Below, in pieces: positions 1 to 8,266 of a DNA stretch of 64,000 bases. Source of the stretch: Bifidobacterium sp. B4142 (GTDB lineage: Bacteria; Actinomycetota; Actinomycetes; Actinomycetales; Bifidobacteriaceae); contig NZ_JAFNMJ010000004.1 of the NCBI RefSeq assembly GCF_026537325.1, positions 1 through 64,000 on the forward strand. Reading direction: 5' to 3'. Position 1 is the stretch's first letter, and the number at the start of each line of letters is the position of its first letter. Below the pieces are notes generated by a model. That model searched no databases, was not told the DNA's origin, and saw nothing but the letters and a program-made list of their open reading frames with translations. Both the position numbers and the translations under genes were made by a program.

Positions 1-490
1 GCACATCCACATGCGTGCCCAGCCACGCGTTCAACGAGCCCACCAGGCCATACCTCGCCCCATACATGAACCCCCACACCAGCGCAGACACCACCGCCGG
101 CACCGCATACGGCAGGAACGTCGAAATACGGAAGAACCGCATCCCATGCAGACGCAACGAATCCAAGGCCAGGGCCATCAACGCCGCCAAACACAACATG
201 ACCGGCACCTGCACCACCGTGAACACCACCACCCGGCGCACCGACGACCAGAACTGCCCATCAGCCAACAGACGACGATAATTCGCCAAACCAACAAACA
301 CCGTCCCACCAACCATACGATGCTGAAACAAGGAAATCCACACCGCATACACCACCGGCACCACAAACACCACCACAAACACCACCGCAAACGGCCCCAT
401 AAACAACCAACCACGCCAACGAGCAGCCGTCCGCGGACGCTGTGGCACCGATGCCGTATGACCGCTTGCGCTTACAACTCCCGTACCCAT
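1..490 (-). CDS. Sugar ABC transporter permease, N-terminal part (runs off left edge)
   Basis: This is an inner-membrane subunit of a carbohydrate ABC importer (MalF-like). Reading the minus strand from the ATG at 490 gives 163 codons without a stop, and the gene continues beyond the window. The N-terminus is a short polar tail of about 28 residues. A strong membrane segment follows (GPFAVVFVVVFVVPVVYAV), then the typical periplasmic loop with VGLANYRRLL, a second segment (VVVFTVVQVPVMLCLAALMA) and a third around FLPYAVPAVVSALVWGFMYG. An AAAAGGG ribosome site lies just before the ATG. It follows the binding-protein gene at 614-1951 and should work with it. Third codon positions are unusually rich in G and T compared with the neighbours. 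The substrate is unknown. Confidence 0.85.
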   Translation of the reverse strand, partial: MGTGVVSASGHTASVPQRPRTAARWRGWLFMGPFAVVFVVVFVVPVVYAVWISLFQHRMVGGTVFVGLANYRRLLADGQFWSSVRRVVVFTVVQVPVMLCLAALMALALDSLRLHGMRFFRISTFLPYAVPAVVSALVWGFMYGARYGLVGSLNAWLGTHVDV

Positions 491-533
491 ATCTTGACCC
501 TTTTCAACAAACTCAAAACACCAACGCGGTTGG

Positions 534-586
534 CCGTCTCTCGACAGAAATGTTTACATACAGACAAGCATTTCTGTCGAGAACGG
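534..586 (-). other. Stem-loop between binding-protein and permease genes
   Basis: A perfect 14-bp inverted repeat pairs TCTCGACAGAAATG (539-552) with its complement at 569-582 around a 16-nt loop. After a one-base bulge it is extended by CCGT/ACGG (534-537 with 583-586). It lies in the 123-bp gap between the binding-protein stop and the permease start. No T-run follows on the minus strand, so it is more likely an mRNA stabiliser or partial attenuator that keeps binding protein in excess over permease than a full terminator. That role is inferred. Confidence 0.6.
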
Positions 587-613
587 CAAAATATTGTGTA
601 CGTATGCTAATGG

Positions 614-1951
614 CTATTTAACTGTGAAGCCCTGCTGACTTGCATATTTTTTCAAGCTATTCTGCCAATCGGTAATTGCTTGCTTAAAGGTAGATTGTCC
701 ATAATAAGCCTTAGATGCATAGTCGCCATAGATGCTGCTTGCATAAACATTAAACAGTATATTCTTGAAATTAGGATCGACATCTTTTGCTGCCTGCGAC
801 AATACTTCGTTGAACTTTTGCCCACCAAAGTACTCAACAGCCTTGCCGTCGCCTCCCTTGACGGATGTTGAATCCAAGAACTGCTTGTCCGCCAAAGTTT
901 TGGTATCCGCAGGGAATGCCCCAGCTCCAACACGCAATTTAATAGCTTCACGGTCGTGAGAGGCATATTCTACGAATTTGTAGGCGGCATCAGCCTTGGA
1001 AGTCTTATCAATCACAGCCAGTACCGACCCACCATTTTCAGAATTATGCTTATCGCCTTCATGCAGCACAGGCATGGGAGCAACTCTCCATTTACCAGCG
1101 GCCTGCGGCGCCGAGGAGAGCAAATTCGGCGGCATCCAAGCCCCGATCAAAAGCGCCGCAGTAGAGCCATCTCCTAAGCTTCTATTCCATTCATCCGACC
1201 ATACGGACAGCTTTTTGTTGACCAGATTTTCATCAGACATACGCTGCCAAAACTCCAAAAACCGCTGAGTCCCTTTATCAGTGGACAAATTAATCGTTAT
1301 ATTTTGCCCATCTTTTGAATAATCATATGGATGACCACCAAAGGCCCATATCATGGATTTGAAGAATCCAGCATCGCCAGAATCAGCCTCAATGTATGAT
1401 CCAGCAGCCTTTACTTTCTTGGCTGCCTCATAATACTCGTCCCAGGTCTTCGGTGGTTCGTTCACGCCGGCCCTGTCAAAAACTTCCTTGTTGTAAAACA
1501 TAGCCATGGGGCCAGAGTCCATCGGCAGCCCGTAAATACCACCATTAATGGCCGATGAAGCCCATGTTCCTTTTGTATAGTCATTCTTGAAATTGCTGGG
1601 AACATACTTACTGATATCTTTGACGATATGCTTAATCTGGAACTCGGGAAGATCTTCATAGCTGAATTGGGCTACATCAGGCAAACCCGAGCCAGCCTCC
1701 GAGGCATTATTCAATGCCTTGTACTGATCATTGCCAACCCCAACATTGACTAATTTGACTTTAATATTGGGATACTTGGCCTCAAACGGCTTTATTACAG
1801 TTTGATATGTCTTTTCCCAAGCCCAAACGGTAATTTCCGTAGGCCCTTCGGCATTTGACTTTCCTCCGGATTGAGAGCCGCCGCACGCAGCCAAACCCAA
1901 TACCGACAACACAACTGTTCCACTCGTCAGTATCTTTTTTACCGATATCAT
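614..1951 (-). CDS. Sugar ABC transporter substrate-binding lipoprotein
   Basis: This is an extracellular solute-binding protein (family 1) of 445 residues that delivers a sugar to the permease encoded next. It begins with a lipoprotein signal peptide: MISVKK, a hydrophobic stretch and the lipobox LAAC with Cys23. A Gly/Ser-rich linker follows, then the fold typical of oligosaccharide-binding proteins (FEAKYPNIKVKLV near residue 60, GLPMDSGPMAMFYNKEVF near residue 145). A GGAGGAAC ribosome site precedes the ATG. It is the first gene of the operon whose next gene is the permease at 1-490, and a LacI-type palindrome lies about 80 bp upstream. The ligand cannot be told from sequence alone. The layout of the N-terminal lobe (DVAQFSYEDLPEF, DSGPMAMFYN) resembles the lacto-N-biose binding protein at 55960-57285, but the two are clearly different proteins. 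Confidence 0.88.
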   Translation of the reverse strand: MISVKKILTSGTVVLSVLGLAACGGSQSGGKSNAEGPTEITVWAWEKTYQTVIKPFEAKYPNIKVKLVNVGVGNDQYKALNNASEAGSGLPDVAQFSYEDLPEFQIKHIVKDISKYVPSNFKNDYTKGTWASSAINGGIYGLPMDSGPMAMFYNKEVFDRAGVNEPPKTWDEYYEAAKKVKAAGSYIEADSGDAGFFKSMIWAFGGHPYDYSKDGQNITINLSTDKGTQRFLEFWQRMSDENLVNKKLSVWSDEWNRSLGDGSTAALLIGAWMPPNLLSSAPQAAGKWRVAPMPVLHEGDKHNSENGGSVLAVIDKTSKADAAYKFVEYASHDREAIKLRVGAGAFPADTKTLADKQFLDSTSVKGGDGKAVEYFGGQKFNEVLSQAAKDVDPNFKNILFNVYASSIYGDYASKAYYGQSTFKQAITDWQNSLKKYASQQGFTVK

Positions 1952-2031
1952 TGTTCCTCCCGCAATCCAGCGGCAATCACATGACGCTTATATGAACGAC
2001 ATCACTTTTGACTTCACGAGGTAACTTCAAC

Positions 2032-2043
2032 ATCAACGTTGAT
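2032..2043. promoter_or_regulatory. LacI-type operator palindrome
   Basis: ATCAACGTTGAT is a perfect 12-bp palindrome about 80 bp upstream of the binding-protein start at 1951. It shares the core TCAACGTTG with the paired sites at 17641-17665 in front of the GH2 transporter operon. LacI-family repressors typically bind sites with a central CG like this. The cognate regulator is not encoded next to it and may lie beyond the left edge, or may be the LacI protein at 17715. Confidence 0.6.
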
Positions 2044-2585
2044 TTGACGTTAAACCACACTTTAGCACTTGCCTGCTAATACGCAACTAGGTCATCCGAT
2101 TGAAACCACACTAAACAGCACACCTCATTAATGAGAACAAAGCCGATACAAGACACTAGCTTTCTATACAGAACAAACAGAGAATAACTAACCAATACCG
2201 TATTCTTTTAGCGGCAATCCAACAAAGGTATGCGTTATTTAGGCTGTCAGCCTCTGAAGCCAGTCGCTCCAAGAAAACTCCTTGTCCTTAATTACAACGT
2301 TTGACTAAGTTGACTAAAAAAGCAGACTTCCCGGCACACATAGGAATCTAGGGGGGGGGGGGGGTAAACGACCTTGTGGACGTAGATAAGTCTGAAGACA
2401 CTCAATATTTTCATATGGACCTGTGCCGGTATGATCTGATTGCGTTTTTCAACAAATCGGTCTTCTAAAAGTCTAAAAGACTGCGCTAAGCAAGATAGTG
2501 GCCAGCGCAAGGCTGATTCCCGTATCTTGCCCTTCGCTCATCAGGCGTGAATAATAGATTGCAAAAGCTGCCGAGGAAATGCCAT

Positions 2586-2601
2586 CGTACATACTCGTAC
2601 G
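2586..2601. promoter_or_regulatory. Inverted repeat upstream of HTH-ImmA/IrrE gene
   Basis: CGTACATACTCGTACG is a 5-bp inverted repeat (CGTAC, 6-nt spacer, GTACG) centred about 60 bp before the start at 2654. TCGTAC also recurs as a direct repeat at 2585 and 2595. Toxin-antitoxin and XRE operons are often autoregulated through such sites, so this is a candidate operator. No experimental parallel is known to me. Confidence 0.35.
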
Positions 2602-2653
2602 TAAGCGATAGCGCCTAGTGCCAGATAGGATTCGAGATATAGGAAGGGGAACG

Positions 2654-3823
2654 ATGGCTCAAACAGTACGTGTCAATGTTCCTCGCACCATTCTCGATTG
2701 GGTCATGTCCATAGGCGCCGAAGACCAACTAAGCGAGGGCCAACGTCAGAATATTGATGCTTGGAGACAGGGCACCAAACGCCCTACTGTCTCACAGCTG
2801 CATACCGTCAGCAACCAGTTGCGCGTGCCATTTGGTTATTTCTTCATGGATGAGCCCATTGATGATACGCCGCCTGTCTATGCCAAACGCACTATTGGCA
2901 GTCAGCAGTCACAAGGACATCCTTCCCGAGATCTTGTGGACACCATTGGCCAGATGACTGCCATTCAGGACTGGGCGAGACAAGACCGTATCGATAATGA
3001 AGGAACCCAACTGAAACAGGTGGGTTCCCGGACCATCAACGATGACAGCAACCTTATCGCAGAGGATATTCGTCAAGCTCTGAAGATTGATGAGCATTGG
3101 TATCGCAAATCCGGCCTGCATGACTCGGCCAAGGCTTTCAAACTGCTGCGCGAACGCGCTGAGGGCACCGGGATTCTCATCATGCAGAACGGAGTAGTCG
3201 GCAACAATACCAGTAGACCACTCGACCCCAAAGAATTTCGTGCTTTTGCGCTCATCGACCCATACGCCCCATTGATATTCATCAACAGGACCGACGAACC
3301 CGAAACCGCTCGCCTCTTCTCCCTGGTGCATGAGCTGGCACATGTTTGGCTGGGAGCAGATGAGTTATACAATGACACCGCCCTACCCACCGGAGTCACC
3401 AGGCTTGAACAGGTCTGCAATGAGGTAGGGGCAGCCATATTGCTGCCAGACGAAGACTTCCTGGAAACGTGGCAGAGCATTCCGGACGACACCACATTGG
3501 ACGAACGGATGAAAAAGCTGAAGGCATGCTTCCCTGTTTCCCACACCACTTTGGCCCTTCATGCCCTGAAGCATAAGCTGATCAGCCAGGAAACCTTCCA
3601 GAAATGCAACCAGGCCGCCCAAACCTGGTCAAAAGGAACTGAAAATCAGCAGCACTCCGGAGGAGACTATTATAAAAACAAACTAAGCAGATTCGATTCT
3701 CGCTTTCTGGAAAGGATGGCGAGCAGCGTAGCCGAGGGCAGAACCACATATCTGGATGCTTATCGTCTCACTGGCACCAATGGTGATACTTTCTCCAAAC
3801 TCATGAAGAGAGCCATCTCATGA
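2654..3823 (+). CDS. XRE-type HTH / ImmA-IrrE family zinc metallopeptidase
   Basis: The 389-residue protein has an N-terminal helix-turn-helix-like segment (about residues 10-75, with ILDWVMSIGAEDQLSEGQ and NIDAWRQGTKRPTVSQL) and a C-terminal ImmA/IrrE peptidase domain with the zinc-binding motif HELAH at residues 226-230. Family members cleave or regulate repressors. When linked to a PIN-like gene they act as the antitoxin-side partner. The start at 2654 is chosen because AGGAAGGGGA lies directly before it; an in-frame extension to 2618 lacks a ribosome site. Its stop overlaps the next gene by ATGA (3820-3823), so the two are translationally coupled. A toxin-antitoxin role is inferred from this pairing. 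Confidence 0.85.
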   Translation: MAQTVRVNVPRTILDWVMSIGAEDQLSEGQRQNIDAWRQGTKRPTVSQLHTVSNQLRVPFGYFFMDEPIDDTPPVYAKRTIGSQQSQGHPSRDLVDTIGQMTAIQDWARQDRIDNEGTQLKQVGSRTINDDSNLIAEDIRQALKIDEHWYRKSGLHDSAKAFKLLRERAEGTGILIMQNGVVGNNTSRPLDPKEFRAFALIDPYAPLIFINRTDEPETARLFSLVHELAHVWLGADELYNDTALPTGVTRLEQVCNEVGAAILLPDEDFLETWQSIPDDTTLDERMKKLKACFPVSHTTLALHALKHKLISQETFQKCNQAAQTWSKGTENQQHSGGDYYKNKLSRFDSRFLERMASSVAEGRTTYLDAYRLTGTNGDTFSKLMKRAIS

Positions 3824-4353
3824 CGCAGCCACTCCTTATGAATCCGCTTTTTCTTATCGATGCAAACTGCCTGATTGAGCCCTACAACCGGTACTACAAC
3901 CCTCAGTTCACTCTATCTGCACCGTTCTGGCAGCATCTACATAATTTGGTTAACTCGGGCCGAGTGGCAATCATCGACAAAGTTCGCGACGAGGTATACG
4001 GTCACAACTGCCCAGAAGTCGATACCTGGTTGGACGCCATAAACAGCTTACTGGTCATCTGCGAGGAAGAGGATGGCATTATACAAGCATATAGCGCAGT
4101 GCTCAATCAGGTCGCCAGACCTGAAAATGGATACAAATCCACAGCATTTCGTGAATGGGCTAACAAACAAATTGCCGACCCCTGGTTGATCGCTACGGCG
4201 AAATTTTACGGTGCCACTATCGTCACTTTCGAGCAAACCCAAGCTGAATCAGATCGCCCGTGGAAGCGTCCCAAGATTCCGACCGTCGCCTCCCAGCTTT
4301 CGATCAGCACCGAAAACCTATTCACCTTCATGCAGAACGATGGAGGCTTCTGA
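3820..4353 (+). CDS. DUF4411 family PIN-like protein (probable toxin partner)
   Basis: This 177-residue protein begins with LFLIDANCLIEPYNRYY, the typical opening of DUF4411, a PIN-like fold whose first acidic residue (Asp in LIDAN) binds metal. Further conserved stretches are VRDEVYG near residue 60 and ADPWLIATAKFYGATIVTFE near 115-135, which supplies the DxxLIA-type acidic motif of PIN nucleases. PIN proteins of toxin-antitoxin pairs cut RNA. It overlaps the HTH-ImmA/IrrE gene by four bases. A second ATG at 3838, just before NPLF, could also be the start. Family assignment is good. RNase and toxin activity is inferred. Confidence 0.82.
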   Translation: MTQPLLMNPLFLIDANCLIEPYNRYYNPQFTLSAPFWQHLHNLVNSGRVAIIDKVRDEVYGHNCPEVDTWLDAINSLLVICEEEDGIIQAYSAVLNQVARPENGYKSTAFREWANKQIADPWLIATAKFYGATIVTFEQTQAESDRPWKRPKIPTVASQLSISTENLFTFMQNDGGF

Positions 4354-4471
4354 AGATTCAGACTGCAAAGCCTGTTTCATTTTCTCTCTCGCCTTCATCT
4401 CCAGACGCACCACCGCCTAGAGTAGATGTAAGGAAGCATCGCAGCATCAAGGTACCAAAGGAGCGGCCATC

Positions 4472-4867
4472 ATGAGACCAATGTCGGACTACGTCAAGGA
4501 TTTGCAGCACTCGGGCATGATCGCCCACGATCTGGACGAGACCATCGACTTCTACACCAACAAACTCGGGTTCGAGCTGGTCGGCATCTACCCCAACGGA
4601 GAGAACCGCTGCGCCTTCCTGCGCCTGGGCCACTTGACCATCGAGACCTGGGAGGGCGAACCTGCGCCCATGCGCACCGGAGCCATCAACCACTGGGCTC
4701 TGGACACGCCGGACATCGACGCCGCTTACGAGCACGCCCTGGAGATGGGGCTGAACATCAGGGAGGACTCCATCCAGTCCATCCCCACCTTCTGGCAGCA
4801 CGGAATCCGCTACTTCAACGTCATCGGCCCCAACCAGGAAACCATCGAGTTCTGCCAGATTCTCTGA
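4472..4867 (+). CDS. VOC (glyoxalase-like) family protein
   Basis: This 131-residue single-domain protein has the vicinal-oxygen-chelate fold: two beta-alpha-beta-beta-beta repeats, the first starting SGMIAHDLDETIDFYTNKLG and the second INHWALDTPDIDAAYEHAL. Likely metal ligands are His13 (or His19), Glu58 in LTIETWEG, His74 in INHWAL and the Glu in QETIEFCQ near the C-terminus, which is the pattern of glyoxalase I and related lyases, isomerases and dioxygenases. An AAAGGAG ribosome site precedes the ATG. It is followed 311 bp later by a dehydrogenase on the same strand. The substrate is unknown. Methylglyoxal detoxification is one possibility but is not shown by the sequence. Confidence 0.8.
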   Translation: MRPMSDYVKDLQHSGMIAHDLDETIDFYTNKLGFELVGIYPNGENRCAFLRLGHLTIETWEGEPAPMRTGAINHWALDTPDIDAAYEHALEMGLNIREDSIQSIPTFWQHGIRYFNVIGPNQETIEFCQIL

Positions 4868-4869
4868 AT

Positions 4870-4886
4870 GCCCGCTGCAAGCGGGC
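4870..4886. terminator. Small GC hairpin after the VOC gene
   Basis: GCCCGCT and AGCGGGC form a 7-bp stem with a three-base loop two bases after the VOC stop codon. No T-run follows, so it may be a weak terminator or an mRNA 3'-end stabiliser. Confidence 0.45.
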
Positions 4887-5178
4887 GCAACCGCAGCCAC
4901 GAAGGTCTGGGCCCTGCCCCGTACGAACAATCCCATGCCAGCAATGAGGCCCATTTGCTGATCTCCCTGCAACGGAGCCAGCTGCTTATGCTGACTATCG
5001 GGAAAGTCGCTGTAGCCGGCGGCCTGCGCACCGTTTATGGCATCTTCGAAGAAGAGGGAGGGTGCCTCAAGTCCTGATCGGCCTCTCGCCGCATCGGTGG
5101 GCCTGGCTCCGTCCAAGACCTGGCTCTACTATGAAAGAGCGTATCCAACGATGGGTACCACAAATGAAAGGGGTTTCC
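4887..5178. other. Gene-free GC-rich stretch between VOC and dehydrogenase genes
   Basis: About 290 bp separate the hairpin from the dehydrogenase start. Long frames are open on both strands, but none shows a ribosome site or a recognisable protein. GC-rich openness is the simplest explanation, and a decayed gene cannot be excluded. Confidence 0.4.
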
Positions 5179-6072
5179 ATGACGAACATCAACATGGTCA
5201 CAGTAGCCGGCGGTGGGGTGCTAGGCAGCCAGATCGCCTATCAATCGGCCTTCAAGGGCAAGAAGGTAACGGTCTACGACATCAACGACGAGGCTGTGGC
5301 GGCCGCCGAGGAGCGCGTCCGAAACCTCCGCGACCTCTATAAGAGGGACATCAATGCCACTGACGAGCAGTTCGATGCGGGTCTGAACAATCTGAGCTAC
5401 AGCTCTGACCTGGCTGAAGCAGTCAAGGACGCCGACCTGGTCATCGAGGCCATCCCCGAGAAACCCTCCATCAAACATGATTTCTACCGGAGCCTGGCCA
5501 AGGCGGCCCCCGAGAAGACCATCTTCGCCAGCAACTCCTCCACCTACGTGCCCAGCACCTTCGCGGAGGACACCGGCCGACCAGACAAATTCCTGAACAT
5601 GCACTTCGCCAACCAGATCTGGCGCATGAACACCGCTGAAATCATGGGCACCAAGCAGACCGACCCCAAGGTCTTCGACCTGATCGTGGACTACGCCAAG
5701 GAAATCGGCATGGTCCCCATCGTTCTGAAGAAAGAACAGCCCGGATACGTCCTGAACACCCTTCTCATCCCCTTGCTCAACGCCGCCGCATATCTCTGGG
5801 GCCACGACATCGCAGACCCGCAGACCGTGGACAAGACCTGGATGATCGGAACAGGCGCCCCCATGGGGCCCTTTGCCATCTTTGACGTCGTTGGGCTGCG
5901 GACCGCTCTCAATATCACCAAAGAGCAGCAGGGCGACAACCCCGATTACAAGCCCTTCATGGAGAAGATCCAGAAGATGATGGACGAGGGCAGGAACGGC
6001 AAGGATTCCGGGCAGGGCTTCTACACCTATCCTGATCCCGCCTTTGACAGGCCTGACTTCCTGAAGGCCTGA
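5179..6072 (+). CDS. 3-hydroxyacyl-CoA dehydrogenase family protein
   Basis: This is an NAD-dependent dehydrogenase of 297 residues. The Rossmann motif is VAGGGVLGSQIAYQSAFKG (near residue 7), and the second strand ends in VTVYDIND, where Asp favours NAD over NADP. The family signature LVIEAIPEKPSIKHDFY, the catalytic-region ASNSSTYVPS and the MHFANQIW stretch (equivalent to HFFNP of the family) are followed by the helical C-terminal domain ending in GKDSGQGFYTYPDP. The start at 5179 follows GAAAGGGG at the right distance. Other in-frame ATGs upstream are unlikely. Bifidobacteria lack a beta-oxidation pathway, so the substrate may be a 3-hydroxy acid or a 3-hydroxybutyryl-CoA-like compound rather than a fatty acid intermediate. 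Confidence 0.85.
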   Translation: MTNINMVTVAGGGVLGSQIAYQSAFKGKKVTVYDINDEAVAAAEERVRNLRDLYKRDINATDEQFDAGLNNLSYSSDLAEAVKDADLVIEAIPEKPSIKHDFYRSLAKAAPEKTIFASNSSTYVPSTFAEDTGRPDKFLNMHFANQIWRMNTAEIMGTKQTDPKVFDLIVDYAKEIGMVPIVLKKEQPGYVLNTLLIPLLNAAAYLWGHDIADPQTVDKTWMIGTGAPMGPFAIFDVVGLRTALNITKEQQGDNPDYKPFMEKIQKMMDEGRNGKDSGQGFYTYPDPAFDRPDFLKA

Positions 6073-6339
6073 CAGTAGGCTCTTTCTAAGGACAAAGGAT
6101 CCGGCCGTCTTAGGGACCACGCCATAATCGACGGGTCTGCAGGATGGTCGGGTCCTCTTCGCTTTTAAGCCATGACGATGATTCCCGCTATGCACAATGC
6201 GTAATCTGGAGCTCCGATTCAGCCAACAGACCGTACCCGTCGACCTACTGCACGGTTCCACGACTAAAATGAAACTCTGTCAGAATGCATCTCGAGCCTC
6301 TCAAAAATTTCGTGGAACACTTCGTGAGATTCCAGTTAA

Positions 6340-7050
6340 TCAGCGCACTCTGTTAAGAGTGTCCCGAATATGTTGAAGAGTGGGCAGATCTACACGGTCC
6401 TTGGCTGTAGCTTCTTGAATTTCATTAATGGCCTGGGAATAGAAGAGGCCAGTCGTAGCATCTGGCACCAGCGGCAGGGATTCGACCTTACGCTGGATTT
6501 GATTGCTGATATCGCTCGCCTCCTTGTCATTCGGATCCAAACATGAATCGAGGAAGAGCACCTGAGATTTCAGTTGCGCCCGATTGGCGACCTTCTCTTC
6601 TCTGATGGCCTGCTGGCGAACCGTATGCACGTTGGCTGTAATGTTGCCGACCCATAGGGAGATGACCACTATGGTGAGCAAAACTTCGACCAGGAGGGGG
6701 ATGAAAAAACCATTGGGCAATATGTGCCGCAAGGCAAGACTCCCAGACCACCAGGGGGCGTTCCAAGCTGAGAAGTAGAAAATTGCGATGATGCCTTGAA
6801 TCAGATAACCGACAGCGGGAAACACCACATTCTCAGCTATCAGCCGGTAATAAAGGCTCTCGCTTCTCGAAGCGGCACCGTCATCGCTACGCGACTGAGC
6901 CACCCAGCACAGGATGGTGAACACCACCAAGAAGAACATCACAATCCACTGAGCGGGAGGTGCAAAGCCATAGGTGCCAATTTCGGCCATGAAAGCCGCA
7001 CAACCTATGAGCGTCAGGACCGTTGTAAAAATCGAAACCAGATACTTCAT
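6340..7050 (-). CDS. Conserved membrane protein, last gene of the SPFH operon
   Basis: This 236-residue protein of unknown family has about four membrane segments (residues 5-25, 33-52, 75-95 and 112-135). A cytoplasmic C-terminal region of about 95 residues is rich in charged and helical sequence (VRQQAIREEKVANRAQLKSQ and onward). An AGGTGG ribosome site lies before the ATG, which starts 9 bp after the SPFH gene stop, so the two are cotranscribed. It may be a membrane partner of the SPFH protein. No function can be given. Confidence 0.7.
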   Translation of the reverse strand: MKYLVSIFTTVLTLIGCAAFMAEIGTYGFAPPAQWIVMFFLVVFTILCWVAQSRSDDGAASRSESLYYRLIAENVVFPAVGYLIQGIIAIFYFSAWNAPWWSGSLALRHILPNGFFIPLLVEVLLTIVVISLWVGNITANVHTVRQQAIREEKVANRAQLKSQVLFLDSCLDPNDKEASDISNQIQRKVESLPLVPDATTGLFYSQAINEIQEATAKDRVDLPTLQHIRDTLNRVR

Positions 7051-7059
7051 TCAAGCCAC

Positions 7060-8205
7060 CTACATTTCCTTGAGTATGTCGGCTTTTTTAGCCTCATACT
7101 CCTCTTGGGAAATAAGCTCCTTCGACAGCATTTCTTTCAGTCTGCTCAACCGCTCTACAGGGTCGATGGCAACCGGTTGAGAAGCTGCTTGCGCCTGTCC
7201 CATCGTCTGATTGACCATGTTGGGAATGACCTGGCCCATGCCGGCACCCATGGTCAATCCCATACCCGCCCCTAGAAGGGCTCCACCGTCAGAGCCAGGA
7301 TTGGAAGCGGCACCATTCATGGCATTCAAAACCTGAGCCTGCTGATAGTTGGTGCCATAAGTCTCATAAGCAGACTGCTGGCCCTGCGCATATGCCGCTT
7401 CGCCTTGCCCCTGGGCCATACGCCCATAGAACTGCTCGCGGTTCTTGGATACCAGATCCTGTGCTTCCTGTCTGGCTTCATTGTCGATGATGTCAATTGC
7501 GGAAATGCTGAAGTTCAGTACTTTCATGCCATATTCAGCAGCAATGGGCGCGATTTCATTCTCGATGGTCTTGGCATAGGTTACAGCATTGGCAGGCACT
7601 GAGATAAGAGGCCCCGCCCACTTGGTCAGCTCAGTGGTCAAGATGGAAATGATGTGGCCAAGGAACTGATTGCGGAAGTAGTCGGTAATCGACTCCTGAT
7701 TGCTCAGATCATAGTTGTTGCCAATCAATTGAGTGAGGAAGATGCCGCAATCGTCCACTTTGATGCGATACGCGCCTCTTGCCCTCACCTCGGTTTCGAC
7801 GCCAATCCCCTGGAATTGGTCAGAGAGCGCCTTGTCGTAGACCTTGATAGGCGTCTGTGTGCCCCACTTGATTTCCCTGCTAGTCGCCGTACGAACGAAA
7901 TAGACCAGCGAATGGAACGAAGAGACTCCACCGGAGAGGCTGTTCCGCAGGCGGGATATAAAGGGATAATTGGCACTGTTCAGGGTATAACTACCCGGAT
8001 CGAAAATCTGCTCGATCGTACCCTGATAGACAAAGATGGCTTTTTCTCCGGGACCTACCACCAAGGTGGTTCCGTTGTTGAAGTCTTCCTCGGGGTTTTT
8101 GAATATGAGTGTGTCATTATCTGAACGGTTCTTGATGACATCGACAAAGTGCTTCTCACCATCCGCAAAAGCGGCTTCATTGGAGTTGCGCTTGAATACA
8201 ACCAT
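7060..8205 (-). CDS. SPFH/Band-7 protein with C-terminal SHOCT domain (YdjI-like)
   Basis: This 381-residue protein has an SPFH domain from about residue 30 to 240 (GTTLVVGPGEKAIFVYQG, then EVRARGAYRIKVDD and YGMKVLNFSISAIDII). A Gln/Ala/Gly-rich linker (about 245-330) includes two glycine-rich hydrophobic stretches. The end is a SHOCT domain (VERLSRLKEMLSKELISQ and onward). It has no signal peptide. The architecture matches B. subtilis YdjI, once called virion-core-protein-like, which acts with PspA-like proteins at the membrane. SPFH proteins form ring-like assemblies on membranes. A GAGGGG ribosome site supports the ATG at 8205. It sits in the middle of a five-gene operon, which suggests a membrane-associated complex. 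Confidence 0.85.
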   Translation of the reverse strand: MVVFKRNSNEAAFADGEKHFVDVIKNRSDNDTLIFKNPEEDFNNGTTLVVGPGEKAIFVYQGTIEQIFDPGSYTLNSANYPFISRLRNSLSGGVSSFHSLVYFVRTATSREIKWGTQTPIKVYDKALSDQFQGIGVETEVRARGAYRIKVDDCGIFLTQLIGNNYDLSNQESITDYFRNQFLGHIISILTTELTKWAGPLISVPANAVTYAKTIENEIAPIAAEYGMKVLNFSISAIDIIDNEARQEAQDLVSKNREQFYGRMAQGQGEAAYAQGQQSAYETYGTNYQQAQVLNAMNGAASNPGSDGGALLGAGMGLTMGAGMGQVIPNMVNQTMGQAQAASQPVAIDPVERLSRLKEMLSKELISQEEYEAKKADILKEM

Positions 8206-8266
8206 CTGTACACCCCTCTTTCCTATGCACTGTTCAATCCGTATCCATTACCTGGTCAAGCAACAA

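Larger units (their letters stand above)
1952..2653. other. AT-rich 700-bp intergenic region with G14 homopolymer
   Basis: No convincing gene is present here. Apart from the operator at 2032-2043, the notable item is a run of 14 G at 2351-2364. Short reading frames crossing the run encode a proline tract and do not look like real proteins. The composition is more AT-rich than the sugar genes. The right end carries the presumed promoter and operator of the HTH-ImmA/IrrE gene. Confidence 0.6.

Noticed and set aside
286-460. Repetitive-looking ACCACC/CACCAC sequence near the left edge
   Set aside because: It is the coding sequence of the permease membrane helices (runs of Val, Gly and Trp codons) read on the other strand, not a true repeat array.
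2292-2510. Minus-strand frame of 72 codons that crosses the G14 run
   Set aside because: No ribosome site, a proline tract created by the homopolymer and no recognisable domain.
1952-2653. Possible tRNA or attachment site beside the G14 run
   Set aside because: No cloverleaf, CCA-type end or matching direct repeats could be seen, so insertion at a tRNA is not supported.
4358-5116. Minus-strand frame of 252 codons opposite the VOC gene
   Set aside because: It is antisense to the VOC gene over most of its length, has no ribosome site and is explained by GC-rich codon use of the real gene.
5221-6261. Minus-strand frame of 346 codons opposite the dehydrogenase gene
   Set aside because: It is antisense to a well-recognised enzyme, and its composition (Gly, Val, Asp rich) is typical of a shadow frame.
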